Shown here: piece by piece, positions 9,676 through 17,743 of the stretch
How positions within the stretch are numbered: position 1 is the stretch's first letter
Layout: every line of letters starts with the position of its first letter
NCBI GenBank assembly: GCA_035306065.1
Contig: DATGOL010000030.1
Coordinates: 19,143-83,142 of the forward strand
DNA length: 64,000 nucleotides
Source of the DNA: JBBQHX01 sp035306065
Lineage (GTDB): Bacteria; Gemmatimonadota; Gemmatimonadetes; Gemmatimonadales; Gemmatimonadaceae
Direction of reading: 5' to 3'
Translations under genes and position numbers: made by a program
Notes under the pieces: generated by a model
What the model saw: only the letters and a program-made list of their open reading frames with translations
Told to the model about the DNA's origin: nothing
The model's database searches: none

Positions 9676-10188
9676 TCACACGCCGGAGTCGTTGGGAATG
9701 CGCAAGGCATCCCAGCGACTGTCCGACGATGGCGGGCAACTGCAGTTTACCGAATTGCGATCGGCGCCGCAGGTGGGACAAAGCCCCTTGCAGTCGTCGC
9801 GGCACTGCAGGGTTGCGGGCACGGCGAGCAGCCACTGTTCCCGGATTGCCGGGCGCAGGTCCAACTCACCAGCACGCAGATCGAGCTCGTAGACGTCGGG
9901 ATCCTCGAGGATCTCATCGTCGCCGGGCTCGGCGAACATTGCATCCATGCCTTCGCTAACCGTGCTGGACGCGTCAGCGAGGCAACGACGACACTCTCCT
10001 GTTACGGAGCCTTCAATGTCACCGCTGAAGTAGTAGCGACCATTACCCGCGGCCGACAGTCGTCCGGTGACCTGAACGCTACCGGTGGGCCGGGTATCGT
10101 CGTCTTTCCAGACGGGATCCGAGCTTTCCAGGCGTCCATCCACCGCGATCGGGCCTTCATCAAGTCGTCGCAGGTCGAAGTACAGCAT
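9676..10188 (-). CDS. yceD: YceD / DUF177 family protein
   Basis: A 170-residue protein of the DUF177 family, called from ATG 10188; a GGAGG lies only two bases upstream, and the TTG at 10197 would fall inside that site. YceD proteins accompany rpmF in most bacteria and have been linked to 23S rRNA accumulation. Conserved features are CRRCL in the middle (about residue 80) and the C-terminal cysteine set CRDDCKGLCPTCG, which may bind a metal. The centre is acidic. The call rests on these motifs and on the rpmF neighbour. Confidence 0.88.
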   Translation of the reverse strand: MLYFDLRRLDEGPIAVDGRLESSDPVWKDDDTRPTGSVQVTGRLSAAGNGRYYFSGDIEGSVTGECRRCLADASSTVSEGMDAMFAEPGDDEILEDPDVYELDLRAGELDLRPAIREQWLLAVPATLQCRDDCKGLCPTCGADRNSVNCSCPPSSDSRWDALRIPNDSGV

Positions 10189-10268
10189 AACCTCCAAAAA
10201 TACCGGTTTTTGGCTCCGGTATCAAGCTGGAGCAACCTGAACTGTTCCAGTGGCCGCCGGAAAACGAA

Positions 10269-10694
10269 TTACGCTCCTGTGAGCTCCGCTTCCGCAAAGA
10301 AGAACCTGGACTCCCGATCTGCATTCTCGTCCGAGTCCGAAGCGTGGATTGCGTTCCGCTCCTTCGACTCCGCGTACAGCTTCCGCACGGTGCCATCGGC
10401 AGCCTCGGCCGGGTCAGTGGCGCCGATCACGGTGCGCAGCGTTGCCACCGCATCATCGCGCTCCAGAACTACCGGCATGCAGCGACCGGACGTCATGAAT
10501 GAAACGAGCGAGCCGTAGAAGGGGCGCTCGCGGTGCACTTCGTAGAATGCCCCGGCCTGTTCGGAAGAAAGCTTCATTACGCGCGCGGCGACGATCCGGA
10601 AGCCTTCGCGCTCCAGCAGGGCCAGGATGTTGCCAGCCTTGCCAGACTCGAATGCGTCGGGCTTGATGATCGTGAGGGTACGGTTTCCGGCCAT
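10269..10694 (-). CDS. ndk: nucleoside diphosphate kinase
   Basis: Called from ATG 10694 (141 residues, the family's normal size); a TTG at 10733 would add 13 residues and overlap the preceding gene. Ndk transfers the gamma-phosphate of ATP to NDPs through a phosphohistidine. The start TLTIIKPDA, the RPFYGSLVSFMTSG segment and the active-site His117 in NAIHASDSDENA are all present. It lies 28 bases after the EIIA-CBS gene in the sucCD transcription run; ndk often sits beside sucCD because the ligase can make GTP. Confidence 0.97.
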   Translation of the reverse strand: MAGNRTLTIIKPDAFESGKAGNILALLEREGFRIVAARVMKLSSEQAGAFYEVHRERPFYGSLVSFMTSGRCMPVVLERDDAVATLRTVIGATDPAEAADGTVRKLYAESKERNAIHASDSDENADRESRFFFAEAELTGA

Positions 10695-10722
10695 TGTATC
10701 TGGATTGTCTTGAAAGTCGGAT

Positions 10723-11595
10723 TCAGCTGCCAAGCAGCTTGCGAACTATGTCACTGCGGGTGAGCACGCCCGTCAGGCGGCCCTCGGCGACCACTGGAAT
10801 GCGATCGACGTCCTTGTTGATCATCAGCGAGGCCACGTCCGCCAGCGGCTGGTCGGGCGAAACACAAAGTACCTGTCTGGTCATGGCATCGCGAACGAAC
10901 TTCTGCGGTGCATTCTGGCCCCGTGCGGAACCCTGCAGGTAGGGAGTCAGCAGCTGCCGCATGAGCTCACGCTCGGACAGGAGGCCAACCACCCTGTCGT
11001 CGTCGGTCACCACGGGCAGGGCGGACAAGCCTGAGCGTGCCATGGTACGGGCTGCGTCGAGCAGCGGATGATCGGGTCTTACGGCATCTACGCGATCCGT
11101 CATGACGTCCCGGACGGATAGTTGCTCCGGGAGCTCCACTTCAACGAGCTCGGGAAGTGCCACGAGCTGCTCGGGGCTTTCCGCCGAGAGCATGGCAGCG
11201 ACCGTTTCCGGGTTGGACAGCGTTCGGGAGAGTGCGCTGAGCAGCTGGAGATACCTGGCGGCAAGGCGTGGTGGCGCCACGATCAGCACCACCATCCTCG
11301 CACACTTCTCGGTCGCGTCGTTCGTTTCCCTGCAGATGGGTTCGCGGGAAGTACCGATCGCGATTGACACGTCATGCACGGCGTCGGTGCGAACATGTAC
11401 GAGCCATGCCCTGTCACCGAGCGCCACGGTGTCTTCGCTGCGGAACTCTGCTACACGCTGCCTCAGCTTGAGTGCATCGGCAGCAGAGCCCGAGGCGACC
11501 AAGCGCGCTACGAGTGCGTCAGTCGCCTCCGCAAGTGAGGCCGACTGCAGCGACGTGACCACACGGTCAGCCGCAATGCAATCGGCCAGTCTCAC
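10723..11595 (-). CDS. EIIA-like (PTS type 2) domain fused to two CBS domains
   Basis: A 290-residue protein of unknown specific function. Residues about 1-150 resemble a PTS EIIA type-2/PtsN domain: the segment TVALGDRAWLVHVRT aligns with the family's GxGxGxAIPHGR active-site loop and keeps the phosphorylatable His67. Residues about 160-222 and 228-290 are a CBS pair (VRDVMTDRVDAV and VRDAMTRQVLCV), which normally binds adenine nucleotides. It starts at GTG 11595 in a GTGA overlap with sucD. No EIIB or EIIC domain is present, so a regulatory sensor role seems likelier than sugar transport. The gene it regulates cannot be told from this window. Confidence 0.75.
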   Translation of the reverse strand: MRLADCIAADRVVTSLQSASLAEATDALVARLVASGSAADALKLRQRVAEFRSEDTVALGDRAWLVHVRTDAVHDVSIAIGTSREPICRETNDATEKCARMVVLIVAPPRLAARYLQLLSALSRTLSNPETVAAMLSAESPEQLVALPELVEVELPEQLSVRDVMTDRVDAVRPDHPLLDAARTMARSGLSALPVVTDDDRVVGLLSERELMRQLLTPYLQGSARGQNAPQKFVRDAMTRQVLCVSPDQPLADVASLMINKDVDRIPVVAEGRLTGVLTRSDIVRKLLGS

Positions 11596-12461
11596 ATGCG
11601 CGCCTGCAGGAGTCCTACAACGTCACGCGGCCGCTCGGCCACGCCCATTCCGGCATCCTCGAACGAGGCGATCTTCTCGGCGGCCGTACCGCTGGAGCCG
11701 GAGATGATTGCGCCTGCATGGCCCATACGGCGGCCCGGAGGTGCGGTCTGGCCGGCAATGAAGCCAACTACGGGCTTGGTCATGTTCTCCTTGACGAAGC
11801 GCGCCGCGTCCTGCTCATCCGTGCCGCCAATCTCACCGATAAGCACCACGGCCTTCGTGTCCGGATCGGCCTCGAATGCCGCGAGGCAGTCAATGAAGTT
11901 CGTGCCGTTGATGGGGTCTCCACCAATTCCGACGCAGGACGTCTGCCCAAGCCCGGCGCGCGTCATCTGGTTCACGACCTCGTAGGTGAGCGTACCGGAA
12001 CGGCTCACGAGGCCAACCGGCCCAGGTGCGCAGATGTTGCCCGGGATGATGCCCACCTTGGACTGTCCCGGAGAGATTGCGCCAGGGCAGTTCGGTCCGA
12101 TGAGGCGCGCGCCCTTTTCCTGGATGAACGGATACACGCGCGTCATGTCCAGAACGGGAACGCCCTCGGTAATGCAGACTACCAGTTCGATGCCAGCGGC
12201 AGCGGCTTCCATCATGGCATCGGCCGCGTACATGGGCGGCACGTAGATAACGCTGGTATTGGCGCCAGTGGCGGCCACGGCGTCGGCAACGGTATTGAAC
12301 ACCGGCACCTTGTCCTCGAACTTCTGGCCACCCTTGCCCGGTGTCACACCAGCCACGACGTTGGTGCCGTACTCCATCATCTGGCGCGAGTGGAACGACC
12401 CGTCGCGACCGGTGATGCCCTGAACGAGGAGCTTCGTGTTACTGTCGATAAAGACGCTCAC
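11592..12461 (-). CDS. sucD: succinyl-CoA ligase alpha subunit
   Basis: A 289-residue CoA-binding subunit of the TCA-cycle enzyme that couples succinyl-CoA cleavage to nucleotide triphosphate formation. The N-terminal Rossmann part shows VQGITGRDGSFH and GVTPGKGG (about 13-24 and 38-45). The phosphorylated residue is His248 in GHAGAI. The GTG start at 12461 overlaps the sucC stop (GTGA), as expected of a heterodimer made in equal amounts. Confidence 0.97.
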   Translation of the reverse strand: MSVFIDSNTKLLVQGITGRDGSFHSRQMMEYGTNVVAGVTPGKGGQKFEDKVPVFNTVADAVAATGANTSVIYVPPMYAADAMMEAAAAGIELVVCITEGVPVLDMTRVYPFIQEKGARLIGPNCPGAISPGQSKVGIIPGNICAPGPVGLVSRSGTLTYEVVNQMTRAGLGQTSCVGIGGDPINGTNFIDCLAAFEADPDTKAVVLIGEIGGTDEQDAARFVKENMTKPVVGFIAGQTAPPGRRMGHAGAIISGSSGTAAEKIASFEDAGMGVAERPRDVVGLLQARM

Positions 12462-13606
12462 GACGCCTCCTTGCCCGTGGCGAGCGCTACGGCCTTCTGT
12501 ACGGCCTCGTCCATGTCGGTCATTGCGGAGAAGCCATTCTCCTGCAGGATTTTCACAGCGATTTCCTCGTTGGTTCCCGTGAGGCGAATGACGATGGGCA
12601 CGGTGAGCGGGTTCTGCTTCGTTGCCGTAACGATTCCGTTGGCTACGTCGTCGGTGCGGGTGATGCCACCGAAGATGTTGAACAGGATTGCCTTCACGTT
12701 AGGGTCCGACGTGATGATCCGGAGTGCGTTCACGACCTTCTCGGGGTTCGATGAGCCGCCGATATCCAGGAAGTTCGCGGGATCACCACCGTAGTACTTC
12801 ACGAGATCCATGGTGGCCATCGCGAGCCCGGCTCCGTTCACGACGCAGCCCACGTTGCCGTCCAGCTTGATGAACGTCAGGCCCGCCTCACGAGCCGCAA
12901 CCTCACTCGGCGCCTCGGAGCTCTCGTCCCGGAGAGCTTCCACCGCGGGAAGGCGATCCAGCTCGTTGTCGTCTATGACCATCTTGGCATCGAGCGCCAG
13001 CACTTCGCCGGCGGGCGTGACGACGAGCGGGTTGATCTCGGCAAGCGAAGCGCCGCTGTCAATGAACGCCACGTACAGCTGGCGCATGATCTGCGCTGCC
13101 GCACGAGCCTTCTTCACGTCATCCTTGTAGAGGAAGAAGCCCATCTGCATTGCCTCGTAGGCCTGGAGCCCATAACGAGGGTCAACGGGGAGCTTCATGA
13201 TCCTGTCCGGAGTGGACGCAGCGACTTCCTCGATGTCAATACCGCCGTCGGGACTCACCATGAACACCGCGCGCTTGGACGCACGGTCCACGATGACACC
13301 AACATACGCCTCGCTGGCAATGTCGGCCGCGGGAGTAACCAGAACCTTTTCAACCGGAAGGTCCTTGATCGTCATGCCGATGATCTTCGAGGCAAGTTCC
13401 CTCACCTCTTCGGGCGACTTGGCCAGCTTGACGCCGCCTGCCTTGCCACGCCCGCCGGCGTGTACCTGAGCCTTCACTACGACAGTGCCCCCGAACCGGC
13501 GAGCGATCTCTTCCGCCTGTTCGGGCGTGGTCGCTATCTCACCAGGCGGGATGGGAATTCCCGCAGAGCGGAAAATCTCCTTCGCTTGATACTCGTGAAT
13601 ATTCAC
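12458..13606 (-). CDS. sucC: succinyl-CoA ligase beta subunit
   Basis: Called from GTG 13606 (382 residues), which gives the exact family N-terminus (VNIHEYQAKEIF) and has a GGAG site five bases upstream; the frame stays open upstream but without similarity. The ATP-grasp domain fills the first 240 residues (VVKAQVHAGGRGKAGGVKL at about 46-64) and the C-terminal half holds the CoA-ligase domain with GGI-type segments (NIFGGITR). The enzyme forms ATP or GTP from succinyl-CoA in the cytoplasm. It begins the long transcription run that continues through the fab genes. Confidence 0.96.
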   Translation of the reverse strand: MNIHEYQAKEIFRSAGIPIPPGEIATTPEQAEEIARRFGGTVVVKAQVHAGGRGKAGGVKLAKSPEEVRELASKIIGMTIKDLPVEKVLVTPAADIASEAYVGVIVDRASKRAVFMVSPDGGIDIEEVAASTPDRIMKLPVDPRYGLQAYEAMQMGFFLYKDDVKKARAAAQIMRQLYVAFIDSGASLAEINPLVVTPAGEVLALDAKMVIDDNELDRLPAVEALRDESSEAPSEVAAREAGLTFIKLDGNVGCVVNGAGLAMATMDLVKYYGGDPANFLDIGGSSNPEKVVNALRIITSDPNVKAILFNIFGGITRTDDVANGIVTATKQNPLTVPIVIRLTGTNEEIAVKILQENGFSAMTDMDEAVQKAVALATGKEAS

Positions 13607-13710
13607 GGACGCTCCAGTCTGAGTGTCATTACTTGCGCATGACCCATGCGAATGTCTCGTCGTTTCCGGCGGAAGCATGGGAACCGGCCCAACCCGCGGG
13701 TCCGCGCGGC

Positions 13711-13739
13711 AAGCTATCGGTAACGCGGAATGGCGGCAA
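13711..13739 (-). promoter_or_regulatory. candidate promoter upstream of sucC
   Basis: TTGCCG (13739-13734) and TAGCTT (13716-13711) are 17 bases apart in the 157-base gap between the UPF0182 gene and sucC. The -35 matches four and the -10 three of six consensus positions, so this is only the best candidate in the gap. It would give a leader of about 100 bases. Confidence 0.35.
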
Positions 13740-13763
13740 CCGGTTCGGGTTGGATGCCCTGGA

Positions 13764-16238
13764 TTACGGCGGAGACCTCTCCAGCAGGCGGCCCAGCTCT
13801 TCGTATGCCTCTCCAAAAGCGGTCCAGTCGCTACGCTGCAGCGCCGCCCTGGCCGAGTCGTATGCGGCACGCGCCATGTCGCGCCACTCGGCCGCGGTCC
13901 ATGCACGCGCGCTGTCCCCTGAGAGCATGCCGGAACCTGTAAGCGCCGACGCAATGGTTGGTGCCAGCGCGGCCTCTTCCCCGCTCCGCTTCACACCCAC
14001 GCCTGCGAGCCTCGGCGCCTCGCCGGTTCCCCAGGTATAGAAGGACTGCAGCATTATCATGTCGCCCGACCCCGACCCCGACCCCGACCCCGGCAACACT
14101 CGCACGGCGCCCGCAACTATGCGCCCGTCCGACACGTGCGCGGCAGCATCGTTCTGCAGCGACCGCAGTGCCTCGGCTGCGCTGTACCAGCGCAGGTTGG
14201 TGTCTGCTACCGGAATGTATCTCACGCTCGGATTGGATCCGCCGCGTGCCACCACTGTGCCGGCAACACGATCGTCCCGGCTCCTCAAAATCGGCAATGC
14301 GGCTTGAACAACGCCATCGGACGAACCCATGTAGGTGGGAATGCTGCCACGTACGGCAGAGTCGCCACCTGCGGGCGAGAGCAGTCGTCCGATCGGCCGC
14401 GGCGCAACGCGTGCACCGACCTCTGCGAAGGCGCGTGCCTGCACGATTGCGCTTTCCATTGGCGGCGGCGTGGCAGCTGTGAGCGAGGCCGGAATCGAAC
14501 GCCTGGTCACGAACAGTTCAGGGAGTGTGCGGAACCAGGTTTCGGATATCGGCTCGCCCTCACCGCGCGCGATGAGCACCCTGCCTGTGTGCGCATTGAC
14601 GTACGCGGTTGCGGCGTGACGGAAATATGACCACTCCCTGTCATTCACAACGCTGGCCCTGCTGAGCGGATAATTGGAAGTGGCCGCGTAGAGATGCGAG
14701 ATCCAATAGAGCGAGTCGGCATGCACGCCTATTGAGATGTTTCCGGATTCGAAGAACGGTGCAAGCGCAGAAATCCTCTCCTTCACGTCTCGCATGCGCA
14801 GCAGCCGGGCGTGCTCGGGAACTCTGCCGAAAACCAGGCGCAGGTTCTGGGTAGCCCAACCGTGTACGATCCTTCTCGTCGCGCCATACAGCGACGGTGC
14901 CTGCAGCCTGTTCGTGGAATCGAGAACCACGAGGTAGCCTGACGCGCCCTCGTGCACCAGCACGGGCGGCACCACTCTCGATTCCACGCTTGCAAAGGGA
15001 ATACGGCCGTCCACTCCTGCGCGCGTGGGGTCTGAAGAAAGCACCGACCAGGAGCCGAGTGGCCCGTCAGGCAGGTCCTCATCCAGCCTTCGTTCCACCA
15101 GGAGCTGCCTCACGCCTACGGGCGTAACGGTAAATCCGGTTACGGGCAGCAGGTCTCCGCGTCCAGCGGTGCGACGAACCGCCGTCGCAAGCGGAAGAGC
15201 GTCCCACGACGGAACGTGCGTGGCGAGTGTCTCCGCGTTGCCCCGCAATGGCATGGGGTCGCCAAAAACCAGGCTGTCCAGCGCGTACGCCTGCCGCGTG
15301 TAACCGTTTCTGGTTTCCACGTACGGCCTGTCGCGTACCTGCGCGCTCGACACCGGATAGCTCCATCCGTATAGCAGCGGCAGCACGTGACGAAGCGCCA
15401 GCGTGGTGAAGAGCATTGCGGTGACGACGCCGAACGCCATGCGTACCTGGCCTGTCCATCCCGCCCAGAACACCAGTACCGCCGCGGCCAGGTAAAGGAG
15501 CGACAGCACTATCGTGGTGGTGAGCCCCGGAATGTGGTCCAGCATCCCGAATGCCCCGCCGTGCAGCTCCAGCAGGGTATCGTAGCGGTCGAGCCGCAGC
15601 CCCCACGCCAGCAGAACGAGAAGCAGGGCGCCGAGCGTGAAAATATGCCGCCTGGCATGTCTCGTTATGCGCATGCTGCCGCGCCGCCACTGCAGGCTGG
15701 ACGACAGCGCATACAGCAGCACCACCACCGCCGCCGTAACTGCAAGCACGATCACCGCCCAGTGGTACCAGCCGCGCTCGACAGGCAGCCAGCCAACGTA
15801 GAACGAGAGGTCCCGCTCCAGGTACTCGTCTGCCTTGTTCCAGGGTCGCAGGTGCCTGGCGAGCGCGAGTGACTGCCATGCTCCCTGCGCGAACACGAGC
15901 AGGATCCCCATCCCCACCGACAACAGGCCTACCGCGACTGTCAGCTTGTGAGGCGCCACTTCCTCCGCGAATGCAACGTTCGCCACGCGCCGGGGGAGCA
16001 TCAGCTTCAGGATGGATGCGCGTACCGCGTACAGGTTCGCGAACATGAACAGCGTTCCAATGAGCGCTGCGCCGCCATCCAGCACGAGCATGGCAGAAGC
16101 CTTCTCACGCCAGAGGCTGGCCGCCCCCATGGACTTGAACCAGAGGTAGTCCGCCAGCACTCCGGACGCTATTCGCCCCAGTACCAGCGCAAAGGCGACA
16201 GCTATGAGCGCCCGGAAGCCAACCAGACGCCAGTTCAC
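13764..16238 (-). CDS. UPF0182 family integral membrane protein
   Basis: An 824-residue membrane protein of the UPF0182 family; no function is established. Seven hydrophobic helices can be placed in the first 310 residues (about 7-28, 53-72, 100-120, 160-182, 198-216, 235-260, 268-285), followed by a long, mostly soluble domain. The DYLWF motif near residue 30 and the ERDLSFYVGWLPV segment near 140 are typical of the family. A Gly-Ser repeat (GSGSGSGSG) occurs near residue 720, encoded by a tandem G-rich hexamer. It follows the phosphohexomutase gene with almost no gap. Confidence 0.85.
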   Translation of the reverse strand: MNWRLVGFRALIAVAFALVLGRIASGVLADYLWFKSMGAASLWREKASAMLVLDGGAALIGTLFMFANLYAVRASILKLMLPRRVANVAFAEEVAPHKLTVAVGLLSVGMGILLVFAQGAWQSLALARHLRPWNKADEYLERDLSFYVGWLPVERGWYHWAVIVLAVTAAVVVLLYALSSSLQWRRGSMRITRHARRHIFTLGALLLVLLAWGLRLDRYDTLLELHGGAFGMLDHIPGLTTTIVLSLLYLAAAVLVFWAGWTGQVRMAFGVVTAMLFTTLALRHVLPLLYGWSYPVSSAQVRDRPYVETRNGYTRQAYALDSLVFGDPMPLRGNAETLATHVPSWDALPLATAVRRTAGRGDLLPVTGFTVTPVGVRQLLVERRLDEDLPDGPLGSWSVLSSDPTRAGVDGRIPFASVESRVVPPVLVHEGASGYLVVLDSTNRLQAPSLYGATRRIVHGWATQNLRLVFGRVPEHARLLRMRDVKERISALAPFFESGNISIGVHADSLYWISHLYAATSNYPLSRASVVNDREWSYFRHAATAYVNAHTGRVLIARGEGEPISETWFRTLPELFVTRRSIPASLTAATPPPMESAIVQARAFAEVGARVAPRPIGRLLSPAGGDSAVRGSIPTYMGSSDGVVQAALPILRSRDDRVAGTVVARGGSNPSVRYIPVADTNLRWYSAAEALRSLQNDAAAHVSDGRIVAGAVRVLPGSGSGSGSGDMIMLQSFYTWGTGEAPRLAGVGVKRSGEEAALAPTIASALTGSGMLSGDSARAWTAAEWRDMARAAYDSARAALQRSDWTAFGEAYEELGRLLERSPP
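14065..14091 (-). repeat. G-rich tandem hexamer with G-quadruplex pattern
   Basis: Four runs of four C and one of three C, each separated by GA, lie on the plus strand, so the coding strand carries G-runs with two-base loops. It encodes an in-frame Gly-Ser repeat inside the UPF0182 protein. The pattern meets the usual four-tract quadruplex rule and is also a slippage-prone microsatellite whose unit length (six) preserves the frame. Confidence 0.85.
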
Positions 16239-16239
16239 G

Positions 16240-17610
16240 TCAGACGCTTACGCCCTTGGTGGCCAGCCACGCTTCCATCTCGCCACGAATCTCGGCAAGC
16301 CGTTCCTCTGTGCGTGCCTCGAAGCGCAACACGAGAACCGGCTGCGTGTTGGATGCCCGAATGAGTCCCCATCCGTCACCGTAGAGTACCCGCGCACCGT
16401 CGACGTCCACCACATCATGAAGGGAACTGAAGTGGCGTACGGCTTCGTCCACTATCCCGAACTTCATGTCGTCAGGGCAGTCCACGCGAATTTCCGGTGT
16501 CGAGAAGAACCTGGGTACGTCAGAGAGCAACTCCCTCACGGTCTTGCCGGAGTCTGCAACGATACGAAGCAGGCGCGCTGCAGCGTAGATGGCATCGTCG
16601 TGACCGTAGAAACCTTCCGTAAAGAACATGTGGCCTGACATCTCGCCGGCCAGCGGTGCGGAGAGTTCCTTCATCCGCTCCTTGATCAGCGAATGTCCGG
16701 TCTTCCACATGACGGGATTCCCGCCTGCATGCTCGATCGCGTCAGGCAGCGCCTGGGAGCACTTCACGTCGAAGATGATGGATTGGCCCTTTCCGGTGCG
16801 CGCAAGAACGTCGCGAGCGTACACGATGAGCAGGTGATCGCCCCAGATTACATCGCCTTCCGAGTCCACCACGCCAATCCGGTCGGCATCTCCGTCAAAC
16901 GCGATGCCCAGTTCTGCACCATCCTCGCGCACGGCAGCGATCAGGTCTTCCAGGTTCTCGACGACCGTCGGGTCCGGGTGGTGGTTGGGAAAGGTGCCGT
17001 CGCTTTCGCAGAATAACCCGCGAGCGTCCAGCTTCAACCGGGCAAAGAGCTGCGGCGCAACCAGGGCACCCGCTCCGTTGCCGCAGTCGAAAACCACCTT
17101 CACCGGTCGCGAAATCGAGCCTGTTCTCTGGAGAATGTCCTCCAGGTATGGCTCGATGATCGTCTCCTCCCGCACGCTTCCCTTCACCTCAGCCGGCGCT
17201 GCCGGATTCTGAATCAGGCTGTAGAGGTGCTGAATCGCTTCTCCGTGCAGCGAGTCCGTTCCCAGGCACATCTTGAAACCGTTGTACTCCGGCGGATTGT
17301 GCGAACCGGTAATCTGGATACCGCCTGCAACTCCTACGTGCCAGAGCGACCAGTACATGAGTGGTGTTGGAACCACGCCGATGTCCACCACGTCCACGCC
17401 GGCCGACGTGAGGCCCTCCACGAGCGCGTCGCGCAGTTCGCCGCCCGACGGCCTGTTGTCGCGGCCCACAGCAACCGCGCCCCTGACTCCCGCGGCAATC
17501 ATGTTGCGCGCGTAGGCGTCACCGATTGCGCGAGCAGCCTCGGTGGTGAGCTCGCTGCCCACTATTCCGCGAATGTCGTACTGCCGGAAGATGTTGCTGC
17601 TGATGCTCAT
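16240..17610 (-). CDS. phosphomannomutase / phosphoglucomutase
   Basis: Called from ATG 17610 (456 residues). This alpha-D-phosphohexomutase interconverts the 1- and 6-phosphates of mannose or glucose, feeding nucleotide sugars for LPS and polysaccharide. The four domains show IFRQYDIRG (7-15), the phosphoserine loop TGSHNPPEYNG with Ser103, the metal loop DGDADR near residue 245 and the sugar-binding GEMSGHMFF near 330. The C-terminal phosphate-binding segment (RASNTQPVLVLRFEA) is complete. Sequence alone does not decide between AlgC-like dual and ManB-like use. It opens a two-gene unit with the UPF0182 protein. Confidence 0.92.
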   Translation of the reverse strand: MSISSNIFRQYDIRGIVGSELTTEAARAIGDAYARNMIAAGVRGAVAVGRDNRPSGGELRDALVEGLTSAGVDVVDIGVVPTPLMYWSLWHVGVAGGIQITGSHNPPEYNGFKMCLGTDSLHGEAIQHLYSLIQNPAAPAEVKGSVREETIIEPYLEDILQRTGSISRPVKVVFDCGNGAGALVAPQLFARLKLDARGLFCESDGTFPNHHPDPTVVENLEDLIAAVREDGAELGIAFDGDADRIGVVDSEGDVIWGDHLLIVYARDVLARTGKGQSIIFDVKCSQALPDAIEHAGGNPVMWKTGHSLIKERMKELSAPLAGEMSGHMFFTEGFYGHDDAIYAAARLLRIVADSGKTVRELLSDVPRFFSTPEIRVDCPDDMKFGIVDEAVRHFSSLHDVVDVDGARVLYGDGWGLIRASNTQPVLVLRFEARTEERLAEIRGEMEAWLATKGVSV

Positions 17611-17720
17611 TCCGCTGCCTGGTAAGAGTCCCGATCTTGCGCCCGTTGCCAAACGCGGTGTGCATCCGTCAAGGGCGCTCTAATCTGCATTGCGCAATGG
17701 TAGCTGCGAGCCGGTGCAGC

Positions 17721-17743
17721 CCTCGCGCTGTTATTGCGCGAGG
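17721..17743 (-). terminator. hairpin at the end of the nuo operon
   Basis: CCTCGCGC and GCGCGAGG form a perfect 8-base stem around a 7-base loop, overlapping the nuoN stop codon (17731-17733). No T-run follows on the minus strand, so it may stabilise the 3' end or assist a Rho-type stop rather than act as a simple intrinsic terminator. Confidence 0.5.

Noticed and set aside
10723..11595. Sugar-transport PTS component
   Set aside because: No EIIB, EIIC, HPr or EI genes are nearby, and the CBS fusion with a succinyl-CoA ligase context fits regulation better.
13607..13954. Upstream extension of sucC by 116 residues
   Set aside because: The extension is Arg/Pro-rich without similarity, while GTG 13606 gives the exact SucC start with a ribosome site.
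17611..17730. TTGACG near 17660 as a promoter of the phosphohexomutase gene
   Set aside because: No acceptable -10 hexamer occurs 16-19 bases downstream.
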